A stretch of 52,394 bases of DNA from Bacillus ndiopicus (GTDB lineage Bacteria; Bacillota; Bacilli; Bacillales_A; Planococcaceae): positions 1 to 52,394 of the forward strand of contig NZ_HG964413.1 in the NCBI RefSeq assembly GCF_000612805.1, read 5' to 3'. The first letter of the stretch is position 1. Each line of letters opens with the position of its first letter. A program made the position numbers and the translations under genes. Of the stretch, positions 7,669-16,382 are shown piece after piece. Under the pieces are notes generated by a model. It had not been told where the DNA came from. It saw only the letters and a list, made by a program, of their open reading frames with translations, and ran no database searches.

Positions 7669-8913
7669 TTATTTTTTAATATGGTGATACTTTTTTAACA
7701 ACTCATATGCCTGTTTATATTTGCGTTTTTCCTCTAAATAAGGAATATAATATTCGAGTGCCTCTAATAAATAAATATCCTCTTTTTCTTCTCCCAAACA
7801 GCTAATTGCTTGTAAAATATATCGCTCAAATTCATCATTTTCCTGCTGTTGACGAGCAAGTTTTGCCTGACAAAAAGTATAAAGCGAGCGAGGTATAATA
7901 GTTTTGTAACGATCTAACTCAAGGCATGCTTTTTCTAAGTAACCTTGCTTAATATAAATTTCTATTACTAAATAAATTGTTTTGACTTTATCTATTTGTG
8001 GAGCATCTTTTCTAAGCTCCAAACAATGCAATAGCATTTTTTCAGCTTCTTCAAGGTTATCCTGTTCAAAATAAGCAAACCCTAAATTATGATAGAGCTT
8101 TCCTATAATTAATACATCCTTTAACTGAATTAATTCACTTAGTGCAATGCCATATTGATAATACCTTTGTGCTTGTTGATAATCTTTTTTCTTTTGAAAC
8201 AATACACCAAATAAATTATAGGAATGAATCGCATCTACCCACTTTTGCATACGTAACTCATAATGAAGCACTTTATCTAAATTTTCACATGCCTTTTCTA
8301 TATCACCTAGTCGGTAATAACACATTGCTAAATTATAGTGAATTGGCACTTGGTCCGACATATCATATGAGCTACTCAATGCTTGTTGATAATGTCTCAA
8401 ACTTTGTTCAAAATCCTTCTGCATTAAAGAATATGTGCCGTATATTTTTAAATATTTATACTGTAGCTCTGGAGGCACATCCTGTAAATGTATGATACCT
8501 TGTATTTCCCTCTCAAATAACAATTTCGCCTCATCCTCTTGATGAAGCTTAGTATAAACATCAAAACGAATAAGGTTTAAATCTAATTCCTGCCATACAG
8601 ATGAAATATATGCAAGCTTCTCTTGGTAACTATTTAAGATATCTTGCGCCTCTTGTAGTTGGTGATTTTTCATACAATTAGATAGACGTTCAATAATTGT
8701 TGCAACTTCCGCATCCTCTTCGTAAAAATCACTTAAATAATGCGGTGGTACTTCCATTCTTTCTGCCATCAATTGCAATGTCTCTGTCGGGGGCTGGAAT
8801 CTTCCTTTTTCAATATTGCTAAAGTGAGAGTTGGAGACAATACCTGCATAAACATACTCACGAGAAAACCCTCTTAGCATCCTTATTTTTCGTATTCTAT
8901 TACCTATATGCAA
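7669..8913 (-). CDS. HTH-TPR quorum-sensing regulator (RNPP family, NprR-like)
   Basis: A 414-residue regulator: an XRE-type helix-turn-helix at residues about 4-60 (IRKIRMLRGFSREYV... FSNIEKGRFQPPTETL) followed by about nine TPR-like repeats to the C-terminus, such as LQYKYLKIYGTYSLMQKDF and IGKLYHNLGFAYFEQDNL. Domain order and size match NprR (about 423 residues) better than PlcR (285). Members bind a re-imported oligopeptide in the TPR groove. The start is TTG at 8913, after a GAGGTGA site. The downstream secreted peptide gene supports the RNPP assignment. Target genes cannot be told from the sequence. Confidence 0.85.
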   Translation of the reverse strand: MHIGNRIRKIRMLRGFSREYVYAGIVSNSHFSNIEKGRFQPPTETLQLMAERMEVPPHYLSDFYEEDAEVATIIERLSNCMKNHQLQEAQDILNSYQEKLAYISSVWQELDLNLIRFDVYTKLHQEDEAKLLFEREIQGIIHLQDVPPELQYKYLKIYGTYSLMQKDFEQSLRHYQQALSSSYDMSDQVPIHYNLAMCYYRLGDIEKACENLDKVLHYELRMQKWVDAIHSYNLFGVLFQKKKDYQQAQRYYQYGIALSELIQLKDVLIIGKLYHNLGFAYFEQDNLEEAEKMLLHCLELRKDAPQIDKVKTIYLVIEIYIKQGYLEKACLELDRYKTIIPRSLYTFCQAKLARQQQENDEFERYILQAISCLGEEKEDIYLLEALEYYIPYLEEKRKYKQAYELLKKYHHIKK

Positions 8914-9175
8914 AAAGGCTCACCTCATTTTAGTACGCTGAAATAATAGCTAAAATCAAATAGTAAGGCACTGTCTAAATTATAGCATAATTTAACAATA
9001 CTAAAGTATTAGCTATCTCCAACATCTGACAAAAACAATCCAGAAAATGCATATTAAATAACGTTATTTTTGAATTATTTTGTAAAAACGCAAAATATTT
9101 CGCTTTTACTTTGATTTAATTAGATTATTTTTTATTTGTTTTATTTTTATTACGACTACAATTTTCCAGATTAAT
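8914..9175. other. AT-rich intergenic stretch
   Basis: Region upstream of the HTH-TPR regulator, very AT-rich, with no ORF of note. It must hold the regulator promoter, but I could not pick a convincing -35/-10 pair. Confidence 0.4.
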
Positions 9176-9405
9176 TACACCTTGCCTAACTCTAATTCAT
9201 GTTTTTTTCGAACTTGCAAAGGAAACCTCTTCGAATTCTGTGACATCCTATGTGGCGTTTGGAACAACATGACATTGGTCACTTAGTCGTTGCGTGCATG
9301 GGTCGTGTTCTTAAACTGAGTCCCTATATATATTTTTCAACGTATGTTTGTACAACCACCCCTAGAAAATATAGCATTTATCACGCACATAGCATCTCCA
9401 TTGAA
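9176..9405 (+). repeat. Dispersed intergenic element, copy D (degenerate)
   Basis: Carries ACACCTTGCCTAACTCTAAT at the start, then TTTTTTTCGAAC, TTCTGTGACATCC near 9236, TGTTTGTACAACCACCC and AAAATATAGCATTTATCACG. These are the landmarks of copies A-C in order. A segment of about 80 bases in the middle has no match. A 69-aa open frame through it has no ribosome-binding site and is not credible. Confidence 0.6.
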
Positions 9406-9495
9406 ATGGACGCTACTTTAATAGGTTGTACAGGAGCATCTATGCCCTTCCTGTTATAATAAATGTAATATAAACTATGAGGAGGATGACCAAAA

Positions 9496-9738
9496 ATGTT
9501 AACACTTTTCTACCTATCGTTAACGGTTTCAATCGGGGCATTGTTAGTTGGATTAGCTCGATTATCTGGGTTATTTATCGGTGTAAGTGCAATTGCATTC
9601 GTGCCAACAGCTCTGTATTTTTTAGTCGGGGCAAATAACGCTTATCAATTCATCGCACTAACACCTGTTGTACTTCTTGTAGTCGCTTTTTTATTAGAGT
9701 ATTTGAAAAAAAGAATGTTGGGATTAAAAAAAGTGTGA
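9496..9738 (+). CDS. Small integral membrane protein, unknown
   Basis: An 80-residue protein with three hydrophobic segments (residues about 3-18, 20-45 and 50-68) and a basic C-terminal tail KKRMLGLKKV. A strong GGAGG site precedes the ATG and a TATAAT at 9455-9460 may be its -10. It has its own terminator. I do not recognise a family; function unknown. Confidence 0.7.
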   Translation: MLTLFYLSLTVSIGALLVGLARLSGLFIGVSAIAFVPTALYFLVGANNAYQFIALTPVVLLVVAFLLEYLKKRMLGLKKV

Positions 9739-9762
9739 GTTCCACTGAGCTCACACTTTTTC
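9729..9762. terminator. Bidirectional terminator
   Basis: GTGTGAG (9733-9739) pairs with CTCACAC (9750-9756), flanked by A and T runs on both sides. It serves the small membrane protein gene (plus) and abgB (minus), which converge here. Confidence 0.85.
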
Positions 9763-9763
9763 T

Positions 9764-11218
9764 TTATTTATTCATATTTGGCTTCACATGCGCTGGAATT
9801 GGATTTACGTATGAACCATTAGTTTGAACGGCGTGTTCTAGTTTCGCCTTTGTGATTAGCTTTGGCTCCTGAAGTAAATCAAACGCTGTTAATGCCATTA
9901 CTTTTGCTGCATATAATAAGCCTTTATGAGCGATGGATGTTTTTCCTTGAGATACAACTTGCCACGTATGAAGAGGTGTGCCGAAAACAAAGCAAGGTGT
10001 GAAGCATTGAGCGGTTGGTACAGCCCAACTTACATCCGCTACATCCGTTGAACCCGCCATCGCTTTATTTGATTGCTCATAAGGTAGTACGATATTTAAA
10101 AATGAGCTATCCATCTGGTCAAGTGCGGTGTCGATATTATACGTTCCTGCAATATCCTTGACATCATTTTTCACTGCTTGTATTTCATTTAACGTTAGCG
10201 TTTGTGTCATTTGCTTAGCATATGCGAGCTCCTGCTCCGTATATTTCGGCAATCCTACAGCCTCTAAATTTTTATATAAAAGTTGATTGATTGTATCGTT
10301 CGGCAAGTAATTGGAGCAGGCTTTATCAAACTTCACTTTAACCTTTGTTTCTGTCATCAGCGCAGCTCCCTCTGCAATTTTGACAACACGCTGATAAATT
10401 TGCTCAACTTCCTTAATATCCTTGCCACGAATTAAATATAATACTTCTGCATTTGCTTGTACTACGTTCGGTGAAATACCACCTGTATTGGTCACCGCAT
10501 AATGAAGACGCACATTTGATGGCACATGCTCGCGTAAATAGTTAACACCTACATTCATCAGCTCTACCGCATCCAATGCGCTGCGTCCAAGCTCTGGGGA
10601 ATTCGCTGCATGTGCTGCAACCCCCTCAAACTCAAAATATACTTGGTAATTTGCAAGAGAAGAACGATTACAAACACCCGCATATGATTCTGGATGCCAA
10701 GTTAATGCGATATCAACATCTTTGAACACACCTTCACGTACCATAAATGTTTTACCAGAGCCTCCTTCTTCCGCTGGACAGCCGTAATAATGTATTTGCC
10801 CCTGTATCTTCCCTTCAGCAATCCATTCTTTTAATACCATTACAGCTGCAATTCCTGCTGTGCCTAATAAGTTATGTCCACAGCCATGACCATTTGCTCC
10901 TTTGACAAATGCTTCACGTTTCGCAGCTCCACCTCTTTGATTTAAGCCTGGTAATGCATCGTATTCACCCAAAATTCCGATAATCGGTCCTTTTGCCCCA
11001 TACTTTGCTACGAAGGCTGTTTCTATTCCACCTAAACCAGTCTCTATCTCAAAGCCATTTTCCTTTAGATAAGAAATTAATAATTTTGCTGATTGATGTT
11101 CCTCAAAGCGTATTTCTGCAATTTCCCAAATCCGATCAGATAAAGCAAATATGTCTTCTTCATATTTAGTTAGATAAGATTCAAGCTCTTGCATCGACGC
11201 AAGCGCTGTTATTGCCAT
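9764..11218 (-). CDS. abgB: M20 metallo-amidohydrolase, AbgB-like
   Basis: A 484-residue dinuclear zinc amidohydrolase of the M20/AbgB type; E. coli AbgB (481 residues) is one half of the p-aminobenzoyl-glutamate hydrolase. Metal-site segments visible: HGCGHNLLGTAG (near residue 115), CPAEEGGSGKT (about 152) and the WHPE region near 180. The start ATG directly abuts the stop of the partner gene. Substrate in this organism is unproven; other M20D enzymes act on acylated amino acids. Confidence 0.85.
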   Translation of the reverse strand: MAITALASMQELESYLTKYEEDIFALSDRIWEIAEIRFEEHQSAKLLISYLKENGFEIETGLGGIETAFVAKYGAKGPIIGILGEYDALPGLNQRGGAAKREAFVKGANGHGCGHNLLGTAGIAAVMVLKEWIAEGKIQGQIHYYGCPAEEGGSGKTFMVREGVFKDVDIALTWHPESYAGVCNRSSLANYQVYFEFEGVAAHAANSPELGRSALDAVELMNVGVNYLREHVPSNVRLHYAVTNTGGISPNVVQANAEVLYLIRGKDIKEVEQIYQRVVKIAEGAALMTETKVKVKFDKACSNYLPNDTINQLLYKNLEAVGLPKYTEQELAYAKQMTQTLTLNEIQAVKNDVKDIAGTYNIDTALDQMDSSFLNIVLPYEQSNKAMAGSTDVADVSWAVPTAQCFTPCFVFGTPLHTWQVVSQGKTSIAHKGLLYAAKVMALTAFDLLQEPKLITKAKLEHAVQTNGSYVNPIPAHVKPNMNK

Positions 11219-12508
11219 TTACTTTTCCTCCTCGCCAAGATGTAATAGAATATTCAACCATATTTCAATAGCGGGTAGCATATCTTCCTCACGTATATCG
11301 AAGCATTCATTATGATGCCCCGCTGCTAAATCTGTGCCTATAATAGAATATGTAGCTAAACCGCCACTACTTTGTACTTTTCCCATTAAATATGTAGCAT
11401 CCTCTGAGCCTGCATTGAAGTATTGATATTCAATGGTTGGAATGTTTAATGCTTTCGTTACTTTCGCTAATTGTTCAGCTAACTTTCTATCTGATGGTAC
11501 ACTTATCGCACTTCCAACCTTTTCATAGCTGACTTGAATGTCATACATTGTCGCAATGCCATCTAAAATATTGCGCATCTGATTTTCATAAAAAGCATTG
11601 ATTTCTGTTGTTTCTCCTCGCAATTCAAGTTGCATTTTGGCATTTGGTGCAATAATATTACGTCCTGCTCCCGCGTGCAATGTCCCAACATTTATGCGAC
11701 TTGAACCATCGCTATGTGGGGGTAATGCATGTAAAGCAAGAGTGGCCTGCGCACTTGCAAGAAGGGCGTTTTTCCCTTGCTCTGGAAAGGCTCCCGCATG
11801 TGCGGCAAGTCCTTCAAACGTCACATCGTATTTCGATGTTGCTAAAAATCCATCCGTCCCAGCAACAAATACCCCCTTTTCAACGCCTGTTCCGATATGT
11901 AAGGCAAAGAAATAATCAATTTTATCAAGTAAATCAGAAGCGACAATCGAGGCTGCACCACGCACACCTTCCTCTGCTGGCTGGAACAAAATTTTAATCG
12001 TCCCTGTCAGGTCATCGCGATGTTTTATTATTTGCTCAGCGAGTCCAAGCCCAATTGCCGCATGACTATCATGACCACAAGCATGCATATAGCCTTCGTT
12101 TAGTGAACGGAAATCAAGCTGCTGCGGCACATGGCTTTCATTCATCGTCTCTAAAATTGGTAACGCATCAATATCTACACGATATAATACATTCGGACCA
12201 GGCTTACCTGTTTCAAGAACAGCTAATGCCCCTGTGTAACCACCTTCCATTTTAGCGAGCCATTTTTCATTAGCTCCAAGACTTTTTGCCTTCTCGAAAA
12301 ACAGCTTCATATCTTCCTTGCTAGGAAGCCCCATGCGCTCACCTACGACTATATCCTTACCCACATGTACAGTATATCCCCACGCCTCAAGCTGATCAGC
12401 GATCTTTGCCGTTGTACGGAACTCAAGCCAGCCCGGCTCAGGATAGCGATGAAAATCCCTACGCCACTCTGATAATACGTCTAAATAACTTGCTGATAAT
12501 TTAATCAT
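11219..12508 (-). CDS. abgA: M20 metallo-amidohydrolase, AbgA-like
   Basis: About 429 residues, the expected partner of the AbgB-like protein (E. coli AbgA has 436). It has MHACGHDSHAAIGLG (metal ligands), FQPAEEGVRGA with the catalytic Glu, and the C-terminal HHNECFDIRE. The frame remains open to 12580, but a GGAGG site just before ATG 12508 defines the start (MIKLSASYLD). It is the first gene of a two-gene unit with no gap. No abgT transporter gene is nearby. Confidence 0.85.
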   Translation of the reverse strand: MIKLSASYLDVLSEWRRDFHRYPEPGWLEFRTTAKIADQLEAWGYTVHVGKDIVVGERMGLPSKEDMKLFFEKAKSLGANEKWLAKMEGGYTGALAVLETGKPGPNVLYRVDIDALPILETMNESHVPQQLDFRSLNEGYMHACGHDSHAAIGLGLAEQIIKHRDDLTGTIKILFQPAEEGVRGAASIVASDLLDKIDYFFALHIGTGVEKGVFVAGTDGFLATSKYDVTFEGLAAHAGAFPEQGKNALLASAQATLALHALPPHSDGSSRINVGTLHAGAGRNIIAPNAKMQLELRGETTEINAFYENQMRNILDGIATMYDIQVSYEKVGSAISVPSDRKLAEQLAKVTKALNIPTIEYQYFNAGSEDATYLMGKVQSSGGLATYSIIGTDLAAGHHNECFDIREEDMLPAIEIWLNILLHLGEEEK

Positions 12509-12905
12509 AAACAATGCCTCCCGCTTTAAATAACTGACCCTAGGTTCAATTTCAATATTTAATATTACTATCATCCACAATATAATAATCGGAATATATG
12601 AAGTTTTCTGAATACTATTAATAAAAAATATTTCTAATTACGAAATAAATTACACTTCTATAAACTAGCTTCGTTTAAATCACTTTTCAAAATTTGTATT
12701 GCCCAAGAAAGTTTTATCTTAATGATTACCATATTTGATTTTCATTCATTACTATTATATAACTTTTCTCCGGCTTACTTCCTTGTATAAAGTATGTTAT
12801 ATAGGAAAAGTACCGATATATTTTAACTTTTTAAAAATTGTACCATTTAAGAGATATCTCCATTTGAAATATTTTTCTCTAGTTTTTAATTAGAGGTGAA
12901 ATGAT
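12509..12905. other. AT-rich divergent intergenic region
   Basis: About 400 bases between the abgA and XRE genes, which diverge. Strongly AT-rich with no ORF, tRNA or recognisable repeat. It must hold both promoters, but I found none with two good boxes. The XRE gene is preceded by a usable AGAGGTG site. Confidence 0.4.
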
Positions 12906-13289
12906 ATGTCAGATTTTTTAAAGCTAGTAGGAGAACAGCTTCGCACAATTCGTTTGGCAAAGGGAATGAGTCAGGAAGAAGTAGCTGAAAAAACTGGGAA
13001 AATCGGCTTTAGTAAAGGACGCATTTCGAATATCGAGAATGGACAATCTAATATTACATTAAGCACATTGGAAATTTTGATGAAGGCGCTGGAAATTTCT
13101 CCAGATGAACTGTTTAATTTTCAACAGCTTTCTGGTATTACAGATATCGAGGAAAAGAATTTGATGCTTAGTATTCATCATTCATTACTAAGAGAGCGCA
13201 ATTTAAATGAAGTAAAGTATGTTATGCGTGTTACAAAAGAGTTTTTGGATACAATAGATGCTGAAACAAAAAAGAACAACACGAAATAG
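12906..13289 (+). CDS. XRE-family transcriptional regulator
   Basis: 127 residues: an N-terminal helix-turn-helix of the Cro/CI type (LRTIRLAKGMSQEEVAEKTG... KGRISNIENGQSNITL) up to about residue 70, then a helical tail that may mediate dimerisation. No sensor domain. It stands alone between divergent abgA and convergent dck, with its own terminator; target unknown. Confidence 0.85.
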   Translation: MSDFLKLVGEQLRTIRLAKGMSQEEVAEKTGKIGFSKGRISNIENGQSNITLSTLEILMKALEISPDELFNFQQLSGITDIEEKNLMLSIHHSLLRERNLNEVKYVMRVTKEFLDTIDAETKKNNTK

Positions 13290-13320
13290 CCTACAACTAT
13301 TTCGATGTTGTTCTTTTTTA
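13268..13320 (+). terminator. Terminator of the XRE gene
   Basis: A long stem (AAAGAACAACA...TGTTGTTCTTT with an inner GAAATAG/CTATTTC) overlaps the last codons of the gene and ends in TTTTTT. The A run on the left could also let it act in the minus direction. Confidence 0.9.
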
Positions 13321-13324
13321 ATCA

Positions 13325-13640
13325 ATGACATTGCTTGTCACAGTAACTCAAAGTGATAATCTTTTATCATTAGTTTCGCCAATAACATTATTGTGAACTT
13401 TTATTTTCTTAAATGACTTGTTTGTGGCTGTCGCTTTGCTTTCGCCACAGTAACTAAAAGTAATTGTCTTTTATCATTTGTTTCGTCAATAACATAATTG
13501 TTGGCCTTTATTTTCTTAAATGCGATGTTTGCGACTGTCGCTTTGCTTTCGTCGCAGTAACTCAAAGTGATTGTCTTTTATCATTTGTTTCGCCAATAAC
13601 ATTATTGTTGGCTTTTATTTTCTTAAATGCGATGTTTGCT
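13325..13640. repeat. Triplicated 107-bp tandem repeat with hairpins
   Basis: Three consecutive units begin at about 13325, 13431 and 13538. Each contains CAGTAACT, CTTTTATCATT, a GTTTCGYCAATAAC block and TTTATTTTCTTAAATG. At each unit start is a small hairpin with conserved position but different sequence: TGACA/TGTCA, GTGGC/GCCAC and GCGAC/GTCGC. A second hairpin, GCCAATAA...TTGTTGGC followed by TTTTATTTTC, is clearest in unit 3. Unit 3 runs into dck and includes its last eight codons and stop; those codons are also readable in unit 2. Confidence 0.85.
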
Positions 13641-14286
13641 CCATCATGTAGGCTATGCGTTCTACGATGCTTTCAACTTGATCTGGATTTTCCATTAAAT
13701 CGTAGTCGTTAATATTTAAACGTAGTACAGGACAGGCGTTGAAATTATTAATCCAGTTTTCATAGCGTCCGTGCATTTCGAACCAATAGTCATGTGGTGT
13801 TTGTTGCTCCATCGCACGACCGCGCTCTTGAATGCGGCCGATGACATCTTCAACAGGCCCTTCTAAATATACTAATAAATCTGGATGTGGGAAGTATGGT
13901 GTCATGACCATCGCATCGAACAAGTTTGTATATGTTTCATAATCCGTTGGGCTCATTGTCCCTTTATCATAATGCATTTTCGCAAAAATACCTGTATCCT
14001 CATAGATTGAACGGTCTTGAATAAAACCGCCACCATATTCAAAAATGCGTTTTTGCTCCTTAAAGCGTTCTGCTAAAAAGTAAATTTGTAAATGGAAGCT
14101 CCATTTTTCAAAATCCTCATAAAACTTGTCCAAATATGGATTCGTATCCACTTTTTCAAACGATGTGCGGAATTTTAAAGCTTCTGCTAGCGCTTTCGTC
14201 ATCGTTGATTTTCCAACACCTACTGTCCCTGCAATCGTAATAACTGCATTTGTTGGAATCCCGTATTTTTCTCGTAAATTAATCAC
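13615..14286 (-). CDS. dck: Deoxyadenosine/deoxycytidine kinase
   Basis: Salvage kinase that phosphorylates deoxyadenosine and deoxycytidine with ATP or GTP, 223 residues. P-loop GTVGVGKS at about residues 20-27; ERF/DRSIYED region (catalytic DRS near 91); lid segment IQERGRAMEQ. It overlaps the upstream dgk by 4 bases (ATGA), as in the Bacillus dgk-dck pair. Its last eight codons belong to the 107-bp tandem repeat, so the C-terminus EQTSHLRK may differ from relatives. Confidence 0.93.
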   Translation of the reverse strand: MINLREKYGIPTNAVITIAGTVGVGKSTMTKALAEALKFRTSFEKVDTNPYLDKFYEDFEKWSFHLQIYFLAERFKEQKRIFEYGGGFIQDRSIYEDTGIFAKMHYDKGTMSPTDYETYTNLFDAMVMTPYFPHPDLLVYLEGPVEDVIGRIQERGRAMEQQTPHDYWFEMHGRYENWINNFNACPVLRLNINDYDLMENPDQVESIVERIAYMMEQTSHLRK

Positions 14287-14921
14287 TGCTGTATGCTCCT
14301 TTGTTGTAACTTTTGCTCAATAATTTGTAGTACTTCTTTTAAATCTGATTTATTTTCTACAAAATCAATTTCATCGCCGTTTAGCTGTATAACAGGAATT
14401 TCAGGATGCGTCTTCACAAAATGCTGAATAAATTCATGATAATCTGCTGCTAGCTGCTCCATATATTCTCGTGTAATATTTTTTTCAAACTCACGACCGC
14501 GCTTCGCAATTCGCTTCATCAATGTGTCGACACTTGCATGTAAGTAAACGACCATATTTGGAACTGGCATGTCCGCAGTTAAAATATTATAAATCGCTTC
14601 GTATTTATCATATTCTGTAGGCTGTAGCGTACGTTTTGCAAAAATTAAATTTTTGAAAATATGATAATCAGCTACAACTGGCTTTTGTTCCCCTGCTAAG
14701 TATTGCTTAATATCAGAAAGCTGCTTATAGCGGTTGCATAGGAAGAACATTTCCGTCTGAAAGCTCCACTCCTCAATATTTTCATAAAATTTCCCTAAAA
14801 ACGGATTTTCATCAACAATTTCTTTTAGCAAATGATATGTAAAATGCTCTGATACAGCGTTAGATAAAGATGTTTTCCCAACACCAATCGGACCTTCTAT
14901 TGTAATAAATGGAACTGACAC
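14283..14921 (-). CDS. dgk: Deoxyguanosine kinase
   Basis: 212 residues. P-loop EGPIGVGKTS near residues 9-18, dNK-family WSFQTEMFFL, and the lid segment KRIAKRGREFEKN. In Bacillus Dgk is specific for deoxyguanosine and pairs with Dck. Start is GTG after an AAGGGGAGG site. It diverges from tadA across about 125 bases, as in Bacillus where these genes are close together. Confidence 0.92.
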   Translation of the reverse strand: MSVPFITIEGPIGVGKTSLSNAVSEHFTYHLLKEIVDENPFLGKFYENIEEWSFQTEMFFLCNRYKQLSDIKQYLAGEQKPVVADYHIFKNLIFAKRTLQPTEYDKYEAIYNILTADMPVPNMVVYLHASVDTLMKRIAKRGREFEKNITREYMEQLAADYHEFIQHFVKTHPEIPVIQLNGDEIDFVENKSDLKEVLQIIEQKLQQRSIQQ

Positions 14922-15047
14922 AAAAAGTTCCTCCCCTTAATTTCAAATTCGTCAATGCTTTTCATTGTATCATAGACACGATAAATTGTGTGAGAATTGT
15001 GTGTGTATCTGGCACTCTGTTACAATGAAGATAAGGAGCGAAAAAGT

Positions 15048-15551
15048 ATGAACATATTTGAAAAAGATCGTTATTTTATGCAACAGGCTCTTATAGAAGC
15101 ACAACATGCAGGAGCTAAAGGGGAAGTACCAATTGGAGCTGTCCTTGTATATAATGGAGAAATTATTGCACGAGCCCATAATTTACGTGAAACAACACAA
15201 AATGCAGTTACACACGCAGAGCTATTAGCCATTCAACAGGCATGTGAAAAAATCGGGAGCTGGCGCTTAGAGCATACGACTTTATACGTTACATTAGAGC
15301 CTTGCCCAATGTGTGCAGGCGCAATTTTACAATCGAGAGTGCCGCGCGTTGTTTATGGTGCACGCGACTTAAAGGCAGGCTGTGTCGATTCATTGTATAG
15401 ATTGCTTAATGATGAACGTTTTAACCATGAATGCGACGTAGTTGAAGGTGTTTTAGCTGAGGAATGCGGGCAGATTTTAACGGATTTTTTCCGTGCATTA
15501 CGAGCGCGCAAAAAGGCCAAAAAACAAGCGCAGCAACAGGAGCTACAATGA
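15048..15551 (+). CDS. tadA: tRNA-specific adenosine deaminase TadA
   Basis: Converts A34 to inosine in the anticodon of tRNA-Arg(ACG). 167 residues from the ATG at 15048, chosen because of the AAGGAG site before it; the longer frame from 14997 has none. Zinc and catalytic residues are visible in HAELLAIQQAC (proton-shuttling Glu) and EPCPMCAGAI. The stop overlaps the start of the next gene by 4 bases (ATGA). Confidence 0.95.
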   Translation: MNIFEKDRYFMQQALIEAQHAGAKGEVPIGAVLVYNGEIIARAHNLRETTQNAVTHAELLAIQQACEKIGSWRLEHTTLYVTLEPCPMCAGAILQSRVPRVVYGARDLKAGCVDSLYRLLNDERFNHECDVVEGVLAEECGQILTDFFRALRARKKAKKQAQQQELQ

Positions 15552-16126
15552 CAACAATTGGCTTTATACGACACGGCATTACAGCGTGGAATAAGGAAGG
15601 TCGCGAGCAGGGGCAACTAAATATCCCCTTACATCAGGAGGGTATTATAGCTGCTCAAATATTAGCGAAAAGATTGGCTAATGAGCAATGGGATGCTATT
15701 TTCACAAGCCCTTTAGCACGCGCTCAGCAAACTGCTGAAATTATCGCACAGCAGCTTCCATTAAAAATAGATGCACGATTATGTGAAATTGGAACAGGTT
15801 TAATAGAAGGTACAACAGAGCAAGAGCGTATCGCAAAATGGGGAGTGCACTGGAGAGAAATGGAGCTAGGTATTGAAAAAGAGCAAGAAATTCTTAATCG
15901 CTGTGAAGCATTTTTAGAATACATAAAATGTGAATTTCCAACAAATCGGGTACTTGTCGTTAGTCATGGCGATTTGCTACAGCGATTTTTTCAGCTTCTG
16001 CTTCCTGAACAAAACCTTCCACGCATGCATAACACGGCATTAACAATAATCGAGCTCACAAAATTTGAAAATAAGTTACTGCTATTCAATTGTACAAAGC
16101 ATCGAAGGTTGGTAAATCGGATGTAG
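15548..16126 (+). CDS. Histidine phosphatase family protein
   Basis: 192 residues with the phosphoglycerate-mutase-like signature: FIRHGITAWN (catalytic His at residue 8), FTSPLARAQQTAE and the second catalytic His in VVSHGDLLQRF. This branch includes many small-molecule phosphatases such as PhoE and CobC; the substrate cannot be told. Translationally coupled to tadA through ATGA. Confidence 0.88.
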   Translation: MTTIGFIRHGITAWNKEGREQGQLNIPLHQEGIIAAQILAKRLANEQWDAIFTSPLARAQQTAEIIAQQLPLKIDARLCEIGTGLIEGTTEQERIAKWGVHWREMELGIEKEQEILNRCEAFLEYIKCEFPTNRVLVVSHGDLLQRFFQLLLPEQNLPRMHNTALTIIELTKFENKLLLFNCTKHRRLVNRM

Positions 16127-16242
16127 GAAGTGAAAGATTCTTATTTCTTTTTGCCGATGCAAAGTCCATACTAATTATCGGTACTATCGGCGTATTACTT
16201 ACTATAATATTTTTGGGTGTCATATATTTCAAAAGTAAATAG
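16090..16242 (+). CDS. Possible small single-pass membrane ORF
   Basis: A 50-codon frame overlapping the end of the phosphatase gene, possible start TTG at 16090, stop TAG at 16240. It encodes a polar part then a clear membrane segment (LIIGTIGVLLTIIFLGVIYF) and KSK at the end. There is no convincing ribosome-binding site for the TTG, so it may be a remnant or chance. The rest of 16243-16337 holds nothing I recognise. Confidence 0.25.
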   Translation: MYKASKVGKSDVGSERFLFLFADAKSILIIGTIGVLLTIIFLGVIYFKSK

Positions 16243-16337
16243 CGGGGTTGTCTTAAAAGCAGGTTGACGCGCCGCTTGTCGGACAATTTTTCGCTAATCG
16301 ATTGAATTGTTAATAATCTAGAAATCCCTAAAAATAT

Positions 16338-16375
16338 ACAAAAAGATAATCGGCATTCATAGTTGAATACCGATT
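16338..16375 (-). terminator. Terminator of the CoA-transferase operon
   Basis: AATCGGTATTCA pairs with TGAATGCCGATT (one mismatch) around a 4-base loop, then ATCTTTTTG on the minus strand, 8 bases after the scoB stop. Confidence 0.8.
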
Positions 16376-16382
16376 CTCCACC

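Noticed and set aside
9250..9459. 69-aa plus-strand ORF
   Set aside because: Lies within degenerate copy D of the intergenic element, without ribosome-binding site.
13325..13640. CRISPR array
   Set aside because: Units are 107 bp, near-identical throughout with no unique spacers, and no cas genes are present. The 21-bp repeats at 52236 are also not CRISPR.
13464..13712. 82-aa plus-strand ORF
   Set aside because: It runs through the 107-bp tandem repeat and into the dck antisense strand; its internal repetition comes from the DNA repeat.
16086..16286. 66-aa minus-strand ORF
   Set aside because: No ribosome-binding site and odd composition; it is the complement of a hydrophobic plus-strand frame.
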